Source: Chimonanthus salicifolius (taxonomy: Eukaryota; Streptophyta; Magnoliopsida; Laurales; Calycanthaceae). From it: 64,000 nt of DNA. Of the stretch, positions 22,853 to 34,907 are shown one piece after another; the first letter of the stretch is position 1, and each line of letters opens with the position of its first letter. A model generated the notes under the pieces. The model ran no database searches and was not told the DNA's origin. It saw only the letters and a program-made list of their open reading frames with translations. The stretch lies in the NCBI GenBank assembly GCA_013350335.1, contig CM023535.1:40050069-40114068 (forward strand). The letters run 5' to 3'. The position numbers were made by a program, and so were the translations under genes.

Positions 22853-25670
22853 TTCCATTAGCATTCTTGCCAATTTGGACTTCGGCTCAATTAATGGAAA
22901 TCAACCATTAATCCCATTAACACTGTCAATTTGGAATTAATATAAACCCACCATGTACATGAAAGGAAAGAGATGTGAGAAATAAGAACGATTTCACTTA
23001 CCGATTTTGACCTGATTTTTTGCAAGAATTGGCTGGAAAATTTAACAAAATATGGCAACCTGTTTGGGCGTTGATTTAGGCATGATTTTTTCCGTAAGTT
23101 TTTGTTATTATTTAGATAATGTAATAAATGTCATTTTAATCCACTGATGTACAAAAATATCAGTGTTTTTTTTTTTTTAAATCGAAATATGACCAGTATG
23201 GAAGGGTGATATTATTTTATTCTTTTAAAAAAATGATTTTTTTTCAAATATTAGCAAAAATCTTGTATTTTCATAATTAAAAAAAGAAAACATCACACCA
23301 TTAATTCCCATAAACGTTGTTGCCAATTTGGAGTTGGTTCAATTAATAGAAATCCACCATTAATTCAATTAACGTTGGCAATTTAGAGTTGACTCAATTC
23401 ATGGAAACCCATGAAAGGAAACTAGGAATGATACTTAGGAATAAGCACCGTTCATTTATCGATTTGGACTCTGATTTCTTGCTACAATTGGATGGAAAAT
23501 TCAAAGAAATATGGCAACCTGTTTGGGCGTTGATTTAGGCATGATTTTGTTCATAAGTTTTTTTCTTATTATTTAGACAAGGTAATAAATGTCATTCTAA
23601 TCCACTGATGCATAAAAATATCAATGTTTTTTTTTAAATATGACCGAAATGTGAAGGGTGATATTATTTTTGGGTACCCATAAAGACAACGCAGAAACCT
23701 GCCAGCAGACACCGAATTTGGATTTTTGACGGGAAATTACAATTCTACCCCTTTTGCGTGTAATAGATCACACGATTTTGTTTTACAAAACAGAATCGTG
23801 CGATTGATATGTTCAGGAACAATCGATCGATTGATTCAGGTGCAGCTGCACCTTCATTATGTTCGATCGATCGAACGATTTAGGCCGTATCTACAGAATA
23901 TAAAGATATTATTTAAATAATAAAATTTTCTTTAAAATTCTAACATTATTTTTTAAGCACTGTGTATTTTCAAAATTTCTGAAATTTAATATCCGGACTA
24001 ATTACGATAACTTGATAAAAATACTTTAAGACTTCAAGGTCTTTTGACACTCCCAAATGCTTAAAACAGAGTGTTTTATAAATAAGGGTATTCCTAGGCT
24101 GTGCAGAAAACACATTTGAGAGTGTCAAAAGACCTTAAAGTGTTAAAGTATTTTTATCATATTATCGTAATTAGTCCGGATATTCAATTTGAGAAATTTT
24201 GAAAATACACAGTGCTTAAAAAAATAATGTTAAAGTTTTAAAGGAAATATAAAACTTTAACGTTATTTTTTAAGCACTGTGTATTTTCAAAAAGTTTCAA
24301 ATTGAATATCCGGACTAATTACGATAACATGATAAAAATACTTTAAGACTTCAAGTCTTTTGACACTCCCAAATGTGTTTTCTGCATAGCCTAGGGATAC
24401 CTTTATTTGTAAAACACTTTATTTTAAGCATTTGGGAGTGTCAAAATACCTTGAAGTCTTGAAGTATTTTTATCATTTTATCATAATTAGTCCAGATATT
24501 CAATTTGAGAAATTTTGAAAATACACAGTGCTTAAAAAATAACGTTAAAGTTTTATATTTTCTTTAAAACTTTAACGTTATTTTTTTAAGCACTATGTAT
24601 TTTCAAAATTTCTCAAATTGAATATTCGGACTAATTACGATAACATAATAAAAATAGTTTAACACTTTAAGGTCTTTTGACACTCCTAAATGTGTTTTCT
24701 GCACAGCCTAGGAATACCTTTATTTATAAAACACTCTGTTTTAAGCATTTGGGAGTGTCAAAAGACTTTGAAGTCTTAAAGTATTTTTATCAGGTTATCG
24801 TAATTAGTCCGGATATTCAATTTCAGAAATTTTGAAAATACACAGTGCCTAAAAAATAACGTTAAAGTTTTAAAGAAAATTTTATTATTTAAATAATATC
24901 TTTATATTACTGTAGATACAATCTAAATCGATTGATTGATCAATCGATCGAACATAACGAAGGTGCAGCTGCACCTGAATCAATCGATCGGTTGTTCCTG
25001 AACATATCAATCGCACGATTCTGTTTTGTAAAACAGAATTGTGTGATCTATTACACGCAGAAGGGGTAGAATTGTAATTTCCCATCAAAATCCCAAATTC
25101 GGTGTCTGCTGGCAGGTTTCTGCGGTGTCTTTATGGGTACCCTTATTTTTTCTTTTTAAAAAATGATTTTTTTTTTCAAATATTAGCAAAAATCTTGTAT
25201 TTTTCATAATTAAAAAAAAAATCCATCATTAATTCCCATAAACGTTGTTGCCAATTTGGAGTTGGCTCAATTAATAGAAATCCACCATTAATTCAATTAA
25301 GGTTGTCAATTTAGAGTTGACTCAATTAATGGAAACCCATGAAAGGAAACTAGGAATGAGACTTAGAAATAAGCATCCTTTCATTTACTGATTTGGACCC
25401 TGATTTCTTGCAACAATTGGATGGAAAATTCAAAAAAATATGGCAACCCGTTTGGGCGTTGATTTAGGCATGATTTTGTCCATAAGTTTTTTTATTATTA
25501 TTTAGACAAGGTAATAAATGTCATTCTAATCCACTGATGCATAAAAATATCAATGTTTTTTTTTTTTTTTTTTAAATCGAAATATGATTGATATGTGAAG
25601 GGTGATATTTATTTTTTTCTTTAAAAAAAATTAGATGTTTTTTTCAAATATTAGTTGATTTTTTTTATTT
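22853..25670. repeat. three direct copies of a ~447-bp unit
   Basis: Copies start near 22853, 23298 and 25226. Each holds AACGTTGTTGCCAATTTGGA-like sequence, then ATGGCAACC(T/C)GTTTGGGCG and TAATCCACTGATG, followed by a T run and GAAGGGTGATATT. The second copy is split by the foldback element; removing it and one TSD restores the 447-449 bp period. Copies 2 and 3 are more alike than either is to copy 1. Confidence 0.85.
23672..25142. mobile_element. foldback element of three tandem hairpins
   Basis: The whole 1471 bp is one large palindrome, GGGTACCCATAAAGACA at the left and its complement at the right, flanked by TTATTTTT on both sides (23664-23671, 25143-25150), an 8-bp TSD. Outer arms are about 260 bp. 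Between them lie three tandem units of about 316 bp (starting near 23941, 24258, 24573), each itself an inverted repeat of TTTTTTAAGCACTGTGTATT...TTTTGACACTCCCAAATG around a loop with CCTAGG. Loop 1 is inverted relative to loops 2 and 3. The arms also hold GGTGCAGCTGCACC and CGATCGATCG palindromes. No transposase. Confidence 0.88.
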
Positions 25671-25891
25671 CGTAATTAAAAAAATAAAAAAAATACATAT
25701 ATCGGCCGATATTTTCGGATTTTATATATATCGGCCGATATCATAGCTGATATATACCGGCGATATCGGCGGATATATATACTGTACGGCCGATACATAT
25801 AGTATCGGTCGATATACCGGCTCTTAAAATCCGATATATATATATATATATATATATCGTATCGGCCGATATTTTCACCGTTAGGCTCTTG

Positions 25892-26267
25892 TATTTCTAA
25901 AACCGAGCCCATAAACATACTATCCTTGTCCATTCAACCCTGGTCTATAGGTGTCCCATTTTTTATTCTGCAGACTTGCTACTAGTGGGAGGGGCCCTTA
26001 GTTCCAAATCTAAGCAAAATTTATTCTATTTATTTTATTTTTTTTGGGGATTTTTTGGTGAAAATATCTGAAAAGTAGTTCTTTTCGATAAACACAACTA
26101 CAAATTTGAAAATTGGGTCAAAGTGTCTCTCACACCTAATTAGTTTTTTTTTTACGAAATTGCCATGCTACTTTTTAATAATAACCACCACAACCACCCA
26201 AATGACATCCATGCGTTTTAAGTGTTTTTTTCGTCTTAGAGTATTAGGTGTTTTTTTAGTATTAAAG
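25892..26267. other. unassigned spacer
   Basis: Short AT-rich stretch with no recognised structure, between the hAT-like element and the family C LTR. Confidence 0.5.
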
Positions 26268-26514
26268 TATAATGACCCGACTTGATTTTTCAGAGTTTTA
26301 GGGTCTTGGTGGCAGTGGGGTGAGTGTGGGCCCCGTGATGGGTCCCGGTTTGCACGGTTTTGAAATCGGAGACTCAAAGGGCACTTTAGTAATTTTGAAT
26401 TATTGAACATTCTGTCATAATTAAAAGTTTGAAAATCACACGTTTTCCCTCGACGTTTGTCATTTGATTTCTTCGGGCTTTTTAAAATATTTTGGAAATT
26501 GGAGATTTTTATTT

Positions 26515-26524
26515 TATATATAAA
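26515..26524 (+). promoter_or_regulatory. TATA box of LTR C
   Basis: TATATATAAA before a CCTACTACTCTCTCCC leader, as in LTR families A and B. Confidence 0.5.
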
Positions 26525-28309
26525 AAAAGAATTCCAAAACCCTAAACCTACCCTCCTTATAACCTCGGTTTCAGCCGCATTGTAGCTATGCGCAATAGTG
26601 CCGCCGCACCTACTACTCTCTCCCAACTTTCTTCTCCTTCCCCTCTCTCCTATTCTCTCTTGCTCCAAACCCTAACCCTGGAGGAGTAGCCACCCCTTTG
26701 TTGGAGACCCCCCTTGTTGCGGCCCCTCATATCTTTTTCCCTCCCTCGCGCACGCTTGGCGCTGCTGCTGCCGTTCTTCTTCACCTTTCTCCTCCTTGCT
26801 TCGGCGGTGCTTCATACCCTGGGCTGCTGCTGCAAGTGCTGTCGCCACCACTTCCGGGAGTTCTAACCTAGCCCAGGTATTTTCGATTCCATCTCCTTCT
26901 TTCCAATTCTTCTTCCCCTCTCTCGATCTCTTCCTTCCCCCTTCTGATTTTTCCCGACTTTCCCTTTCATTTCCTTTCCCTCATTTTCCTTCTTTCCCCT
27001 TCTCCTTCGGCTGAGTCACTCAAAGCTGCCGAGTTGACTCAGCCAGGTCCCACTTTGGACCCCGATAATCTAGCCCAGTTCACCAGATCCGGTCCAGTTC
27101 ACCGGATTTGGCCCAGGTCTAGTCCGGCCCAGTTTACCAGATCTGGTTCAACCTAGCCCTTGGCTTGGCCCAGTCAGGCCCGACCCAATTCGACTCGATT
27201 TGGACCCGACCCGTTCTTGGGCCCATTTGCATTCTAGGCCTAGTTTGACCCGTTTCATCCCAATTTCTTACCTTCCTATTCTTGTTTTAGTAGGTTGAGC
27301 CCCTTCAACCCCCAGACTCATTTTCTTGCATTGGATTTCAAGGACACACACAGGTGAAGGAATTTATCACTGCTTTTAGCATGCATCTATGCATATTACT
27401 ACTCTTTCAGATGTGCGTGTACAGAATGGTGAATGGGGGTCCCCGGTATTATGAGCTACTAGGCAAGGGAATTGTTGATACCATTATGTGGTGGGTCCCC
27501 ATCCGAGTGTATTTGTATCTGATGCCCGCAGAGGCATATATGAATTGATTATTTGATGTCATAATTGATTGATTGTGTGGTGAAATGATTGGAGTTTATT
27601 TTTGTTGATAATACGTTAAGATGCCAGCATGTAAATATGTGATATGTGGTGGTATATGCCTGATTATGGTGTGATGTGTTCTGTTGATAATATGCCATAT
27701 GACTGTAATGATTAGTTTGGACTGGTAGACATTATAACATGTTTGGATGTTAACATGCCATCCCGTGATATATAGTGAGATATATACACCTGATTATTAT
27801 ATGATGAACTATGTTAATAGTATGTGCAGCGGGCGGTAATTGTGCATGCATATAGCTAGCATATGTGGGATGCCGGTGGGGCATTGGTACTAGGCAACAT
27901 CAGGATCTAGAGACTCCCCTAGCGTATCGGGTGGTTAGGGTGGGGATGTTGTGTAGGACCGCGCAGTGGAAGTGTGGTTGGACTATGGGCTACCCGGTGG
28001 CTGGACATGGGTTGAAGTCTTTTCTGGCATGGGTTAGATTATCAGGTGTGATCTTCAAACACGCCTATGAGGGAGGTGTGGTCCGGTTTGGAGGGCGAGG
28101 TGCCCGAGAGTCCTAAGAGGGGCATGCTGTAAGGTAGTCATGGAAACCTCCGGGAAGTTCTCGGGTTGAGTGTTAGCCCAACCAAGGTCGACTTAGAGAT
28201 CATCACAGACAAGCTACCCGAGTGCGTGGCAGATAAGGCGTCCCAGTGGTCTAATGGGTTGAGTGGTTCTGCCGTGTGGAGACTAGACGGTGGGATGACA
28301 ACTTGTGAT

Positions 28310-28755
28310 CCCCGGGTGACCGAGTAAGCTAAGGATGTGCTCACCCACTCATTGGTCGAGGGATGATGCGGTGAGGGACAGCTCCCTCTGGTATGGTTTG
28401 TGATTCCCTAGATGATCGAGTAGGCTAAGGATGTGCTCGCCCGCTCATTGGTCGAGGGATGATGCGGTGAGAGCTAACTCCCGCTAGTATGACTTGTGAT
28501 CCCCGGATGATCGAGTAGGCCGAGGACGTGCTCGCCCGTTCATTGGTAGAGGGATGATTCGGTGAGGGACAGCTCCCGCTGGTATGGTTTTTGATTTCTC
28601 GGATGACGGAGTAGGCTGAGGATGTGCTCGCCCGCTCATTGGTCGAGGGATGATGCGTTGAGGGACAGCTCCCGCTGGTATGGTTTGTGATTCCTCGGAT
28701 GACCGAGTAGGCTGAGGATGTGTTCGCCCACTCATTGGTTGAGGGATGGTACGGG
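28310..28755 (+). repeat. 95-96 bp tandem array in LTR C
   Basis: Five copies (TGTGCTCGCCC block at 28336, 28432, 28527, 28623, 28719), each with CTCATTGGTCGAGGGATGAT, ACAGCTCCCGCTGGTATGG and GATGACCGAGTAGGCT. Copies differ by a few bases. Confidence 0.92.
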
Positions 28756-28774
28756 GTGTTGTTCTAACCTAGGA

Positions 28775-29062
28775 CACCTGTAGGGTGGGACAGCCTGCGG
28801 TGTGGTGTGATGAGATGTTCCAGGCTATGACACCTGTAGGGTGGGGATAACCTGCGGTGTGGTGTGATGAGATGTTCCATACTATGACACCTGTAGGGTG
28901 GGGACAGCCTGCGGTGTGGAGTGATGAGATGTTCCAGGCTATGACATTTGCAGGGTGGGTACAGTTTGAGGTATGGTATTCCAGGATATGACACATGCAG
29001 GGTGGGTACAGTCTGAGGTATGGTATTCTAGGCTAAGACACCTGTATGGTGGGGCCAACCTG
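28775..29062 (+). repeat. 47-57 bp tandem array in LTR C
   Basis: Six copies starting at 28775, 28831, 28888, 28945, 28992 and 29040. Core CACCTGTAGGGTGGGGACAG followed by TGCGGTGTGG and, in the first four, GTGATGAGATGTTCC. The last two are shorter (47-48 bp), showing a deletion that then spread. Confidence 0.9.
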
Positions 29063-29760
29063 TGGTGTGACTGTGGTAGTGTGTTTACCCGCAGTTATGA
29101 CTCTGGGGTTCAATATTGAGACTTGTGTTGTGGGTGTTGACTCACCAGGAATTTATGTGCACCTAACGAGTGAGTTTGGCAGGCTCACTTGGTAGAAGAC
29201 CTATAGAATCATGTGAGGGGTGGATACGCCAATCGTGTGGAGACCAACAGATGGGGTCCAAGGTTATAGGTTTGACTAACGAGACTCTGGTGCTTGGTTG
29301 AGGAGACCATAGGTGAGTCTGGTTAGCAGTCCGTTGAGGACTGGTGAGTTGGTTACTCCCGGGTGGTAGTCGGTTTGGGACTCTAGTGAGCCCGACTCTT
29401 GGGTTGGTCGTGAAATGTGTGCGAGTTGTCATGAGAGAGTTATAGGTCTGGTCGAGGAGTATGGATCCTGATCCGGTTGGAGACCAGTCTGTGTACCAGA
29501 GGGTGGGTGGACCGCAATGGATGGGCACATGAGGGAGTTGTCATAGAGTTGTATTGAGTTGGTTAGAGGATGTACTAGAGGCCCGACAGTTGTGGGCCTG
29601 TGTATTAGGGGTAAGGCACCCACTCACATAATCATGCACGTAGGCATCATAGATATTGATGTGTTCAGATGATCATATACAATGTATGCTTGGTGACATA
29701 TGATGCGTGTGTTACCTTCACTGGACATGTAGAGCTCACCCCTTGCCTCACAGGTACTTT

Positions 29761-32700
29761 TGTAACACCTCGGATTTCCATTACGTATAAATATATTGAA
29801 TTAGTCTATTTTAATTGTGAATGAATGGAATTTGAGAATTAAATAGCTGAAATGGACATTAGATGGGTAAAGGAGTTGGGTCAATTACCCAATTAAGACC
29901 CAATAGATCATGGGTAAGTTTTATTTTAAAGTAATTGGGTAAATGCAAAGAAATGGGTCAATTATCCACTTGGGACCCAATGGGTCATAGATGAACTGAT
30001 TTTAAATTAAATGGGTAAGGTTAAATTAATTAGGTCAGCTACCCAATTAAGATCCAATACATTAAAACCACCTCATCAAGTGAGGTGGCAAGTGGATGAG
30101 GTGGCATTGCCATGTGGCATGCATGGAAACCAACTAAGCAAGGTGCCACATCATCAAATGATAAGGGCTAAGATGAGACCCACGTGCCATGTATATGAAA
30201 GGTCGGCTAAGTCATGGTTGACTTGGTCAACCATGAGTGAGTCCAATTGAGTTAAGTTATGAATTGAGTTAAGATGAGAAGTTGAGGAGACTTCCATCTC
30301 AAGGTGAGTTAAGTGGGAAGATGGAGAGTTTCCATCTCATGGGGGATGAAACCCATGACTCGATGGAAGTCAAAGAGTCTCCTTGGTTAAGCTAAGGGAC
30401 TCCTTGGTTAGACAAATAATAAAGATGGGAAATGAAAAGGCTTGGGTGGTTACTTAAAAGATATCAACTAAGGGGCACACCACACCCCTTGGCCGAACCC
30501 CATCTCTTGCACATCAAGAGATTTCTCTCATCTCCCTTTTCCATTTACATCTCTATACTTAGAGAATCAATGAAGAACTAAGGAAGAAGGAGTAAGGGAG
30601 GAATACAAATCGAAAAGAAACGAAGGAGACAGGAAAGAAGGTTTGTATAAGTTTAACAATATAGGGTTAAGACTAAGGGGAAACCATAGTTTTTGGCCAT
30701 AGTATGGTCGAACCTATGGGTTCCATATTTGGTTAAAAACGGCTGGCCAAACTGTCATAAGGTCATAGAATTACATATCCATTCAAGGTATAGATATATG
30801 TTGAAAACCAACAACTAAAGGATTGAATTCAGAATCATGTTTTAATAGCACAAGATTGAATGAATTATGGAAAAGATTCTAGCTTTGGCTAGAGGGTAGA
30901 ATAAATTCATTAGGACTTATATGAATGATGTTACATATGTTTAAAAATAATAAGGAGTGGATTCCATGAGGAAGGGTCTAGCCAAATAAGCAAACAAAGA
31001 AGACTGAGAAAACAGTCAGTCGACTGAACTGGTATTGACCGAAACAGAAAAGAGTTTCTGGGAGTTTCAACCGACTAAATCTTGTGATTCAGTCGACTGG
31101 ACATGGACTGGATTAAAATATATAAGGTTTATTGGTGGTTCAGTCGACTGAATCTAGGATTCAGTCGACTGAACATAGACATATCAAATAAGAAAGAGAT
31201 CTTATTGGTTTTAGCCAACTGAATCTATGATTTAGTCGACTGAAGGGATACTTATTGAACACGTAAAGGGTTGGTTGGTAATTCAGCCGACTGAATCTGT
31301 GATTCAGTCGACTGAATGTGAACTGGTTGAACAAATAAATAATTTGATCCAAAGTCAGCCGACTGAATCTATGATTCAGTCGACTAAAGTAGCATTGACC
31401 GAGAATACAGGGGGTTTGACTCAGAGTCAGCAGACTGAATCTATGATTCAGTCGACTGAAAGGTTACGAGTCAAGGTTACATAGTACCGAGTCGTGTTTC
31501 AGCCGACTGAATATGTATTTCAGTCGACTGAAAGTTTGCGGGTAAGACAGAGGACTGTATCTGGAAGGATGTAAGGGATGATTAAAATTAAATGGATCAT
31601 CAAATTGATTTATGTATGCGATTGAATTTAATAAGGAAAGGAGATTCGAAAAGGGTTGTGATTTGTTGTGACGTGATCGTTGAACGGATCTTCACAAAAC
31701 AACAAAGATAGTATACTGGAATTTGGTAGGATTCCTACCTTGTTGAGACACTGTGGATTATATATTTGTTACTGGTTTTATTTCTAAATGTGATGGTTTA
31801 CTTTGGTTAAACAATTGATATATGTATATGAACTGATTTTCAAAAGCTTTTATGCAATTTGAAATGAAATGGCATTATTGCATTCATGATCTCATGCATG
31901 GAATGGTAGGGAGTATATGGGACAACAAGTCAAGTTATGAGCTGTCCGGACATGACTTGGGGCTTGATACTAGCTTCTATGAAGCTATGTGAACTATTGA
32001 CATGTTGGCCTTGTTCGGGATTGCTAAAAATGGGTATGCCGTAGTTTAGGCCAAAGAGCTCTTGGGTAAACAATCCCGAAACCCTGCGCAGAGGGAGGAG
32101 TCCACACTCCATCGGTAATTCCAATTAACATATGTGGGGAGGTATAACAGTGACCTGGTGGTGCCGTCACAAAACACTGCGAACGTAAATGGCCAAAGGA
32201 ACACCTTGATATGGCTTATTTATCAAGGAAACTATTGATATGATTTGTATTGTGATTGGATATGGAGATTGGGTGAGAGATCATTGGCATATGACACCCA
32301 TGACATGACACATACATTAACATGATTTTGATATGAGTATCATGCGCTAGTTTTAGTACAATGAGATGTTTTATAGTTTTGATATGATGTACTTATCTTG
32401 ATTTTATATTGATCCTATGTATACATAACCCTATTTGGAATTCCTACTGGGCGCGTTGACTAACGCCCTACTTCTACCCTATAGATGATGGAATAGGAAA
32501 TGACAAGGACATGGGACATGAAGGGAGCCAAGCATAGGAGGTTGGGCAGATTTATGCTTATGTTATTTTTAATGATTTTGGAATGATGTATTGGGAGAAC
32601 TGATATTTTGGATTGTAATATCTTAGAATTATTTGCTATGGTTTGATATTAATTAAGTTTAAGTTAATTATATGGTGATTGGCTTCCTTGCTTATTGATG

Positions 32701-32931
32701 TCATGTATATGGATGGAATCTTATCCATATGTTTATTCGGCAATTATTTTGTTAAGCGTGTGAAGTGTTTTAGTGGACTTAGTCCACGCACACATAAAAG
32801 TGGCCAGTTAAGGGTCGGGTTTTGGAAACTCGGACTTAGCTCGCGTCGTGAGGTTCCCGCTCTCTCTCATTCTTTTATAAAAAAAAAAATATACTCTGAT
32901 TTTTGGAGAGTGAAAAAAGGCGGGGCGTACA
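29761..32931 (+). mobile_element. solo LTR, family B, copy 2 (3171 bp), divergent
   Basis: Begins TGTAACACCTCGGATTTCC and ends GGCGGGGCGTACA. Flanks ACTTT and ACTTC match at 4 of 5. It shares U3 words (GTGAGGTGG, GGTTGACTTGGTCAACC), the CCTACTGGGCGCGTTGACTA block and the GGACTTAGCTCGCGTCGTGA block with the other copies, but has only one weak GGCCAT hairpin (30690). In place of that array it has one built on TTCAGTCGACTGAA. Confidence 0.85.
31014..31535 (+). repeat. array of TTCAGTCGACTGAA hairpins
   Basis: About eight units, each mostly two 14-bp palindromes TTCAG(T/C)CGACTGAA separated by 7 bp (TCTATGA type), so each unit is a roughly 35-bp hairpin whose arms are themselves palindromes. Clear units at 31138, 31212, 31282, 31355, 31428 and 31497. 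Spacing is about 70 bp. It lies where the other B LTRs carry the GGTTCGGCCAT array. Confidence 0.9.
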
Positions 32932-33274
32932 ACTTCATAGAGGAAGGGTCGGCGGGACCCTCAATCGGACATTGGGCTTAGAGTTGCAGGTTCATACTTT
33001 GTCATGGTTCCATTTGGTAATTGAGGACTTGCTAATGCATTTGAGATATGTGTACTTTTCATTAAGTTGGATGAATATAATAATGGAATGATGTTATTGT
33101 TTTCAATTATGATTAATACTTTATTGGTACTATCGGTTATTGATTTCAGTGTGGGTTGCGGGAGCGGTGCTTCCCTTTATTTTTTATTTTTTAAAAAGAT
33201 ACCCTGAAATATTATCAGATCGATTTTGGGACTTTGTACTAGTTGACGTACACGTAGCGGGACAGGTCGTTACA

Positions 33275-33522
33275 TAGAGCCTTAGCGTTCTTTTAGTGTT
33301 AGAGCATTAGCATGTGCCTATTAATGAATAAAACCCGACTTTTCTCTCTTCCTCCCTACTTCTGTCTTCTTCTTTCCTTCTTTTTTCTATTTCAAGTTGA
33401 CCATATAGTTAAGCACACTCCACAATTCCAATGCCACAAACACCCCCCACAAATTCTATAGTAAGTTCTTTATTTCCAGGTCCGCATTATTTGCACCCAA
33501 CTATGCATTGACCTATGCAGTC
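33275..33522. other. unassigned spacer, target of two LTRs
   Basis: About 250 bp between the C solo LTR and the next B solo LTR. No gene or repeat recognised. Its left edge is the right TSD (TAGAG) of LTR C. Confidence 0.5.
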
Positions 33523-34254
33523 AATGCTGTAACGCCCCGCCCTTTTTCACTATGCTGAAAATCAGAGTCTATTTTTTTTCTTTTGAATAAAGAGTGAGAG
33601 AGAGCGGGGACGTCATGACGTGAGCTAAGTCTGAGCTTCCAAAGCCCGACCTTTAACTGGCCAACCATACGTGTGCGTGGACCAAGTCCACTAAAATGGT
33701 TCACACATACTAGAGTTAACATGCGGAATAAACATAGATGCGGAATTATAATAGGAAACAATCCTATTCCATTTTAGATAGCAAAGTAGTCCAACACTTA
33801 CCAATAATTAACTTAAGTTAACATATCCAAAGTTAACATTCAAACCATAGCAAATAATCTAAGTTATTACATTCCCGACTGCTAGTTACTCAAATCATAT
33901 TGTCCATGAATAACTTAAATAAAACGAAACTAAAACATCCAAGCTCCTAAGCTTGGCTTCGATCTCGTTTCTCGTTCCGTTCATTCCCTGTGTCATCAAC
34001 TAGGGTAGAAGTAGGGCGTTAGACAACGCGCCGAGTAGGTATTTCAATTAGGGTCAAACACATGGGTTAGTATAAAATCCAGGTATAATACATCATATCG
34101 TATCTGTAAAACACCGTATCCAAAACAGTGTATAATAATAGAGATCCAATCATACAGATAAAACCAGGAAGTGCATGATAATAGAGATCATAATCATGCT
34201 GATACAATGCCATGCCATGTGTGCCATATGCCATGAGTCCCACCCATCAGCCAT

Positions 34255-34560
34255 AACACAATCACAAAACATCCTCTTGATGGAAAGCTCCTCATCAAGG
34301 TATCACAAACATAGTATCCTCTTGATGGAAAACTCCTCATCAAGGTATGCCCATAGTTGTCTTACGGACGCCCCGACGGAGTGTGGCCTCCAGTTACCTC
34401 TTGATGGGATAATGCACATCAAGGTATCCCTCACGACTTACGGACGCCCCGACAGAGCGTGGGTCACCGATTACCTCTTGATGGATAATGCACATCAAGG
34501 TACCCCCACAGTTGCCTTACGGACGCCCCGATGGAGTGTGGTCTCCAGTTACATATCGTC
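34255..34560 (-). repeat. tandem CATCAAGGTA / CCCCGACGGAG module
   Basis: Four to five degenerate copies of a unit with CTTGATGGA...CATCAAGGTA (short inverted repeat) and GGACGCCCCGACGGAGTGTG, the counterpart of the 81-bp repeat at 11095-11352. Confidence 0.8.
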
Positions 34561-34907
34561 CCTCCCATGCCATGCATGAGATGCAAATGTCCACATGCTA
34601 TGCAATTATACAAATCATAGCATTAAAATCTCATATTTGAAAGATATCATTTATACAAAATAACTCATCCAAATAGGAATTAAAAAAACCATCATACATT
34701 TTCCATGGTATCAATGAGGCAGGAATCCTACCAATGACCAACTTATGTGTCCTTGCGTTTTTGTCCGAAACCGCTCACCAATTGCGTCAAGCCGATCGTA
34801 CACCGCTTGTGAGGTCCTGTTACCTTATGACATTTCAATCAATCAAACCCATGTTCCATTTTGATTTCCATTCATGTCTAAGTCCATAAACACACTTTAG
34901 TGGGGTT

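Larger units (their letters stand above)
22361..25883. mobile_element. hAT-like element with TATCGGCCGATA-rich ends
   Basis: Left end CAAGGGTAAAAATATCGG and right end (reverse complement) TAACGGTGAAAATATCGG form inverted repeats. Flanks GGCTCTAG (22353-22360) and GGCTCTTG (25884-25891) match at 7 of 8, an 8-bp hAT-like TSD. Both subterminal regions are packed with CGATATATCGGCCGATA words, densest at 25690-25880. The middle has three copies of a 447-bp direct repeat and a nested foldback element. No transposase ORF. Confidence 0.7.
26268..33274 (+). mobile_element. solo LTR, family C, split by a B solo LTR
   Basis: Left end TATAATGACCCGACTTG (first dinucleotide TA where TG is expected) and right end GACAGGTCGTTACA. 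Flanks TAAAG and TAGAG match at 4 of 5. Without the nested copy it is about 3.83 kb. Inside are a TATA box (26515), a very CT-rich leader, two tandem arrays (28310-29060), and near 29720 TAGAGCTCACCCCTTGCCTC, a block shared in position and wording with family A. It is probably a related gypsy LTR. ORFs in it are low-complexity artefacts. Confidence 0.72.

Noticed and set aside
23726..25088. Two similar 64-67 residue ORFs in opposite orientation
   Set aside because: They are the two arms of the foldback palindrome; no start context or domain.
26796..27014. 72-residue Ser/Pro/Phe-rich ORF after a CT-rich leader
   Set aside because: It lies in the LTR C leader and reflects CT-rich composition.
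28484..28996. Pro/Arg/His repetitive minus-strand ORFs
   Set aside because: Translations of the 95-96 bp and 57 bp tandem arrays in LTR C.
33274..33275. TAGAG as TSD of B copy 2
   Set aside because: An LTR from 29761 to 33274 would have unmatched flanks (ACTTT and TAGAG). Ending B copy 2 at 32931 (ACTTC) and assigning 33274 to LTR C (TAAAG/TAGAG) explains both borders and the shared 3' end sequences.
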